Of a DNA stretch of 8,904 nt, positions 5,801 to 8,904 are shown one piece after another. Below the pieces are notes generated by a model. It did not search any database. It saw only the letters and a program-made list of their open reading frames with translations, and was not told the origin of the DNA. This DNA is from Candidatus Woesearchaeota archaeon (GTDB lineage: Archaea > Nanobdellota > Nanobdellia > SCGC-AAA011-G17 > GW2011-AR17), in contig JACQSW010000118.1 in NCBI GenBank assembly GCA_016211095.1, positions 1 through 8,904 on the forward strand, written 5' to 3'. The first letter of the stretch is position 1. Each line of letters opens with the position of its first letter. Position numbers and translations under genes: made by a program.

Positions 5801-7771
5801 TTACAGATAAAAACAAATGATGGGAGAGTATTAAGGGTAACAGAAACGCATAAGTTTTTGATTTTTGAAAATAACAAAATCAAACGGGTTGCAGCTTCTG
5901 ATCTTTTTGCCGGATCCAAACTTGTTGTTCCCTTGCAGAACCCTATCAAAAGTGAGGATTTAAAATTTATCGACTTAAAAAATCATTTCTCTTCAAGGAA
6001 TGATGTGATGATAAGAAATGTTAAAGAATTCATAGAAGGGGTTATTAAGCAATTTGAAAATATCCCTTCATTAAGAAGGGCATTGAATCTGCCAAAAAAC
6101 GCCCTTTACAACTTTTTATCTAGGGACAGCTTACCTCTTCCTTTATTTTTTATTTTGTTATCGCTGAGCAAAACGCAGAAAGCGCCAAAAACACCTTTTT
6201 TAGCTGCCAAGAGGGACACAGTGAATATCCCCGACAAGATACCTTTAAGCGAGGCTGTGCTTTACTTGATTGGGTTTTATGTTGCCGAAGGCTATGCTCG
6301 AAAAAAAGTATCAAAAAAAGGTTTTTACCAAATTGGTTTTGCTGTTCGCGAAAATGAGTTAAGGGAAAAAGTGTTAACCACAATGAAGGAGAACTTTAAC
6401 CTAACTCCCTCTACCATTACTAGTGACGCGATTGTTTATTCAAGCAAGATAACTTACGACTTTTTTGTAGACATCCTAAAATGCGGGCGAAACGCTCACG
6501 AAAAGAGGATACCTTCAATTATATTAACGCTTCCTAAGGAAAAGCTTAATTTCTTCTTACAAGGATATTACGATGGAGATGGAAGTGTAAGCAGAGACAC
6601 TTGCCGTGTAAGCTGCGATAGCGTCTCCGAAGGGCTCTTACATGACCTCGAATTTGCTTTAAGAAAGTATGGCCTATTTACAAAGCGGTATTATTACAAA
6701 AAAATCCCTGGCCCGCACGTCCGGGAATTTTACATTAGGAAGAAGAGGGAAGTGCCTGAATTTGGCATAACTAAATTAACTATCCCAAGCAACTACGTGA
6801 ATTTATTTTATGAACAGATTGGTTTTTCTTTGGGCAGGAAACAAGAAATTTTAGAATATTTAGCTTGTAGCAAAAAAATTACTGGAATGCGCATCCAGCA
6901 GGACAAACAATGCGCCTATCCCTCAATAACAGAAATTAAGGAGGATGGTTTTGAAACAACCTACTGCTTAAATGTTGATAACCATACCGTAATGGCAAAC
7001 GGCTTTTTGGTGGGGCAATGTGATGGTGACGAGGCAGCCGTAATGCTTTTGCTTGATTGCTTGATTAATTTTTCAAAAAATTTTTTGCCTTCAACAAGGG
7101 GAGCAACACAGGACGAGCCACTGGTGTTAACTTCGCGGCTTATCGCTACCGAAGTGGATGATATGGTCTTTGATATGGACGTTGCTTGGGAATACCCGCT
7201 CGAACTTTATGAGGCTTCTGAAAATTATGCCCAGCCTTGGGATATAAAGATAGATAAGCTGCGCAACTTTTTGGGCACCGAAAAACAATATGAGGGAATG
7301 GGCTTTACACATAACACTACCAACATTAATGATGGAGTAAGATGCAGCGCTTACAAATCAATCCCTACAATGCAAGAAAAAGTTATTGGACAAATGGCGA
7401 TTGCAGAAAAAATAAGGGCAGTAGAAGAGCATGAGGTTGCGCGTTTGGTTATTGAGCGGCACTTTATTAGGGATATCAAAGGTAATTTGAGGAAGTTTTC
7501 TATGCAGCAATTCAGGTGCGTTGATTGTAATGAGAAGTTTAGGCGGCCCCCGCTGAGTGAGAGATGCACAAAGTGCCAAGGAAAAATAATATTCACTATC
7601 TCAGAAGGATCAATAATAAAATATTTGGAACCAGCAATAAGTCTAGCAGAAAAATATCATCTTCCGCCTTACCTGAAACAAACCTTGTTCTTGACGCGGG
7701 ATATGATTGAGAGCGTATTCGGGAAAGAAAGTGAGCGGCAAGAAGGATTAGGGAAATGGTTTTCTTCTTAG
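2846..7771 (+). CDS. polC: DNA polymerase D (Pol II) large subunit DP2, intein-containing precursor
   Basis: This is the catalytic subunit of archaeal polymerase D (also called DP2), whose core is a two-double-psi-barrel fold shared with multisubunit RNA polymerases. The precursor has 1641 residues; removing the 480-residue intein (912-1391) gives 1161, a normal mature size. N-extein landmarks are YSGPVRSAGGTGA at 151-163, GGLRLRYGRTRTSGF at 336-350 followed by HPATM, and GARMGRPEKAKMR at 612-624. A cysteine-rich zinc region lies at 664-703 (C664/C667, C676/C679, C689/C692, C700/H703). The catalytic motif CDGDE begins the C-extein; D1393 and D1395 (913 and 915 after splicing) correspond to the essential Asp pair of the Pyrococcus enzyme. 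A second zinc finger uses C1558/C1561 and C1574/C1577. The last residues, QEGLGKWF (1632-1639), match a PCNA-binding PIP box. The ATG lies 3 bases after the DP1 stop with no Shine-Dalgarno, suggesting coupling to DP1 translation. There is no frameshift. Confidence 0.96.
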   Translation: MAETTKEMEDYFKKVEEEVNKSYSIANEAKSKGYDPEEEVKIPLAKTMAERVEGLISTVAPQIKRSGIVERIAELEKIYGAQDWRVAFKIAEEVAQQKFCKFKDEKEAIEIAIRVGFAYVTVGVVASPLEGFVELKINKTKDGKDYFCLMYSGPVRSAGGTGASVSVLIADYLRKKFGYAAYDPTEKEIKRTFTELSDYHEKITNLQYFPSEEEVEFLTSHLPVQISGDPSEKFEVSNYKDLPRIETNKLRNGFCLVTAECLSLKAPKIWKQLSKWGKDFDMGHWSFLEEFIALQKKIKAKSQENAVKEEKITPDYTFIKDIVAGRPVITHPLRNGGLRLRYGRTRTSGFSSDAIHPATMIVLDSYIAIGTQLKTERPGKSTVLATCDSIDGPIVKLTNGSVVRLDTEEDAKKYYKELKEIIYLGDVLINYGDFLNRAHKLIPCGFNEEWWFQCLKKDEAGAIKIIGEQTYSALKKNSAKTKISVALAKKISDELKIPLHPRWIYFWNTLTIEQLNQLFSCLKEKAAEEEGKIIIPIGEDKAKRALELIGVPHKVVTNEYIVIEKEDAQALLLNIGELTNLPSDGSNEKKPLELINELSSCKIKDKLGIFIGARMGRPEKAKMRELTGSPHVLFPVGDEGGRLRCFQSALEKGKITARFPTNFCEECKIKTIYKFCEVCGKKTKKQYYCRECNSESDEKCEKHPKSENQKQQTINIQHYLDAALKKLKDRNYPTLIKGVRGLMSRENIPENLAKGILRAKHKIYVNKDGTTRYDMTEMACTHFKPKEIGTSVEKLKSLGYLKDCYGDELADEDQVLELKPQDVILPACRESLDEGADEVLFRCAQFMDDLLEKFYGIKPFYNLKTKEDIVGQLLVALSPHTSAGMVTRVIGFSRTQGFFAHPLLHSILRRDCFSYDTFIPIMHGGIWKNIKIGELVEELNLTKQVDLFGTLAKKVSGYYTLGINNKGKVDVVKVNDFTKHKPSKILQIKTNDGRVLRVTETHKFLIFENNKIKRVAASDLFAGSKLVVPLQNPIKSEDLKFIDLKNHFSSRNDVMIRNVKEFIEGVIKQFENIPSLRRALNLPKNALYNFLSRDSLPLPLFFILLSLSKTQKAPKTPFLAAKRDTVNIPDKIPLSEAVLYLIGFYVAEGYARKKVSKKGFYQIGFAVRENELREKVLTTMKENFNLTPSTITSDAIVYSSKITYDFFVDILKCGRNAHEKRIPSIILTLPKEKLNFFLQGYYDGDGSVSRDTCRVSCDSVSEGLLHDLEFALRKYGLFTKRYYYKKIPGPHVREFYIRKKREVPEFGITKLTIPSNYVNLFYEQIGFSLGRKQEILEYLACSKKITGMRIQQDKQCAYPSITEIKEDGFETTYCLNVDNHTVMANGFLVGQCDGDEAAVMLLLDCLINFSKNFLPSTRGATQDEPLVLTSRLIATEVDDMVFDMDVAWEYPLELYEASENYAQPWDIKIDKLRNFLGTEKQYEGMGFTHNTTNINDGVRCSAYKSIPTMQEKVIGQMAIAEKIRAVEEHEVARLVIERHFIRDIKGNLRKFSMQQFRCVDCNEKFRRPPLSERCTKCQGKIIFTISEGSIIKYLEPAISLAEKYHLPPYLKQTLFLTRDMIESVFGKESERQEGLGKWFSS
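5579..7018 (+). mobile_element. Pol-II intein with LAGLIDADG homing endonuclease, in frame within DP2
   Basis: A 480-residue intein splits DP2 between ...ILRRD and CDGDE. Splicing motifs (intein numbering): Cys1 starting block A (CFSYDTFI); block B with TETH at 88-91; block F as YCLNVDNHTVMANGF (462-476, His469); terminal Gly479-Gln480; Cys+1 of the C-extein. The endonuclease has both dodecapeptides: LIGFYVAEG at 230-238 (acid E237) and LQGYYDGDG at 327-335 (acid D334). Both acids are present, so cutting activity is plausible. Residues about 126-220 form an extra segment before the first LAGLIDADG motif, including a helix-turn-helix-like stretch. The ending Gly-Gln replaces the usual His-Asn; Gln-terminated Pol II inteins are known from Pyrococcus and can splice, so inactivity should not be assumed. 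The site appears to be the Pol II position known in other archaea, directly before the polymerase's catalytic aspartates. Third-position base use changes at the intein start: T-ending codons rise and C-ending codons fall. Confidence 0.93.
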
Positions 7772-7778
7772 GCAACCT

Positions 7779-8904
7779 TCAGAATAAAAAGTAAGCTATT
7801 ACGGGAAGGATTAAGCTTCCCATAAGATGATTTTTCCCTATACCTTTTCTCGCTGGAAGTATCCCAATAAAAGTTGCGATTATAAGGATAAATGCGCCCA
7901 AAAAATTGCTGATTAATAAAACCAAAACAAAAATGAAGAGGATGACCACTAAAGACATTTTTTTGTAATCCACTTTATTGATTAATGAGGCCGCTTTTTT
8001 TGCAAAGATGCTCGCCAGAAAAACAGCGATTCCGCCAACAACTAATGAAACACAGATAATGATTAGGAATTCTTCCTTACGAAAATTATTTAATATCCTT
8101 GAAACAGCAACGACGGCGCCATTCCGAGCTTTTCCAAGGCTAAAAAATGTGACAAAGCCCATAATTGTGTTTACCATGCTTAATCCACCTACAAGAATAA
8201 GAAAACCACCATCTCCCAATTTTCTAAAAAATTGTGAAGCTATTATTGCCGCTTGTGAAGGCCCAATGCCTGGGAGGAATGAGCAGATGCTGCCAGAGCT
8301 TAATGATCCAAGAAACGCCTTGCAGGCCGTCCATTTTTTCATGTTTAATGGGGTAATTTTTTGTTTTGGAAGGTAAGAATCACCGTTTAAGCTAATAATG
8401 AGATTGCTTATCCCGAAGAGACCAGATAACATTGGAAGCAGCGGATCTTTTAATGTTGGCATATTGAGAACTATTAATCCAAAAGTTCCGCTTACAAAGA
8501 AAGAGGTTAAAGCCCACCACCACCTTTTTTCCCTCATCACTAAAAAAATAGATATTAAAACAAGAATTAATCCGATAAATTTTTCGATTACAGGATAACC
8601 AATATCCGCAACAAAAACCAGGACGGGAATGAATAAAATTATGAGTATCAAAGAGCATAAAGAACCAAAAACAGTAAGCATAACACCGCGATAACCTTCG
8701 CCTTTCATCAGCAGCCTATGCCCAGGCAGCACGCTTAAAATTGTGTCAGGTTCCGGCGCCCCCAAAAAAATTGAAGGTATGCTATCAAGAAAAGTGTGGG
8801 TGATGGCGACGCTGACAATAACAACAGCCAAGCTTAACGGCAAAAAATAATTTAACAATAATGGAAGAAAGTAAATGAGAGAAACTGCAACCAAATTTAC
8901 ATGA
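7779..8904 (-). CDS. TctA-family (archaeal COG1784-like) polytopic membrane protein, N-terminus outside the window
   Basis: This is an integral membrane protein with about nine or ten hydrophobic segments, resembling the archaeal branch of the tripartite tricarboxylate transporter TctA permease family (PF01970). Supporting motifs are GAPEPDTILSVLPGH in the first half and LPGIGPSQAAIIASQF in the second half, the two Gly/Pro-rich repeats of this family. The reading frame is open to the window edge. The TTG near 8894 could be read as a start, but the codons before it encode His-Val-Asn, continuing the family's conserved PG-x-H-x-N-x-(V/A)A element, so the real start lies beyond base 8904, probably about 25-35 residues away. 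The substrate is unknown: bacterial TctA works with TctB and TctC, and neither is visible here. The gene converges on DP2 with 7 bp between stops, so it is not part of the replication operon. Confidence 0.85.
   Translation of the reverse strand, partial: HVNLVAVSLIYFLPLLLNYFLPLSLAVVIVSVAITHTFLDSIPSIFLGAPEPDTILSVLPGHRLLMKGEGYRGVMLTVFGSLCSLILIILFIPVLVFVADIGYPVIEKFIGLILVLISIFLVMREKRWWWALTSFFVSGTFGLIVLNMPTLKDPLLPMLSGLFGISNLIISLNGDSYLPKQKITPLNMKKWTACKAFLGSLSSGSICSFLPGIGPSQAAIIASQFFRKLGDGGFLILVGGLSMVNTIMGFVTFFSLGKARNGAVVAVSRILNNFRKEEFLIIICVSLVVGGIAVFLASIFAKKAASLINKVDYKKMSLVVILFIFVLVLLISNFLGAFILIIATFIGILPARKGIGKNHLMGSLILPVIAYFLF
7803..7835 (+). terminator. Possible hairpin plus T-tract terminator for the replication operon
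   Basis: GGGAAG at 7803-7808 pairs with CTTCCC at 7816-7821 around a 7-base loop, and a run of five T follows at 7831-7835. It lies about 30 bases after the DP2 stop, inside the 3' end of the convergent membrane-protein gene, because only 7 bp separate the stop codons. Archaeal termination depends mainly on T-tracts, and this one is short and 9 bases away from the stem, so the call is tentative. Confidence 0.3.

Noticed and set aside
6287..6580. A free-standing homing endonuclease gene
   Set aside because: The endonuclease is continuous in frame with DP2 and is enclosed by intein blocks A, B and F, so it is an intein, not an intron or a separate gene.
7978..8598. Plus-strand open frames of 132 and 66 codons opposite the membrane protein
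   Set aside because: The minus-strand frame is longer, hydrophobic in a regular transmembrane pattern and carries TctA motifs; the plus frames are its complement.
1..8904. CRISPR arrays, tRNA/rRNA genes, insertion sequences, defence genes
   Set aside because: No regularly spaced repeats, cloverleaf-like or rRNA-like sequence, transposase motifs or defence domains were seen; coding sequence fills nearly the whole window after base 170.

Overview
The window comes from a low-GC archaeon. It carries the two subunits of the archaea-specific replicative polymerase D directly behind an Orc1/Cdc6 initiator, and the first gene has a TATA-box promoter with no leader. Gene order Orc1/Cdc6 - DP1 - DP2 is the origin-proximal replication cluster known from Pyrococcus. 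The compact spacing, short subunits and TctA-like archaeal membrane protein would fit a euryarchaeal or DPANN-type (for example Woesearchaeota-like) genome, but the lineage call is only a guess.

Layout: bases 1-170 are non-coding, AT-rich and rich in inverted repeats; they hold the probable promoter and possibly part of a replication origin. Bases 171-1385 encode Orc1/Cdc6. Bases 1382-2842 encode PolD small subunit DP1 (calcineurin-like 3'-5' exonuclease), overlapping the first gene by 4 nt (ATGA). Bases 2846-7771 encode PolD large subunit DP2, three bases after DP1. Its frame is interrupted by a 480-residue intein (5579-7018) with an intact-looking LAGLIDADG homing endonuclease, inserted immediately before the catalytic Cys-Asp-Gly-Asp motif. 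Bases 7779 to the window edge, on the minus strand, encode most of a polytopic TctA-family (archaeal COG1784-like) membrane protein. It converges on DP2 with only 7 bp between stop codons and is cut off at its N-terminus by the window end.

How it works together: the three plus-strand genes look like one transcription unit that makes an origin-binding ATPase and the polymerase/proofreading holoenzyme. DP2 ends in a PIP box for the PCNA sliding clamp. Functional DP2 requires the intein to excise itself; the spliced product would be 1161 residues.

The most interesting features are the intein's unusual C-terminus (Gly-Gln instead of His-Asn) at the polymerase active site, a possible extra helix-turn-helix inside it, and the repeat-rich region upstream of the initiator gene. 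I found no sign of a wholly novel multi-gene system.
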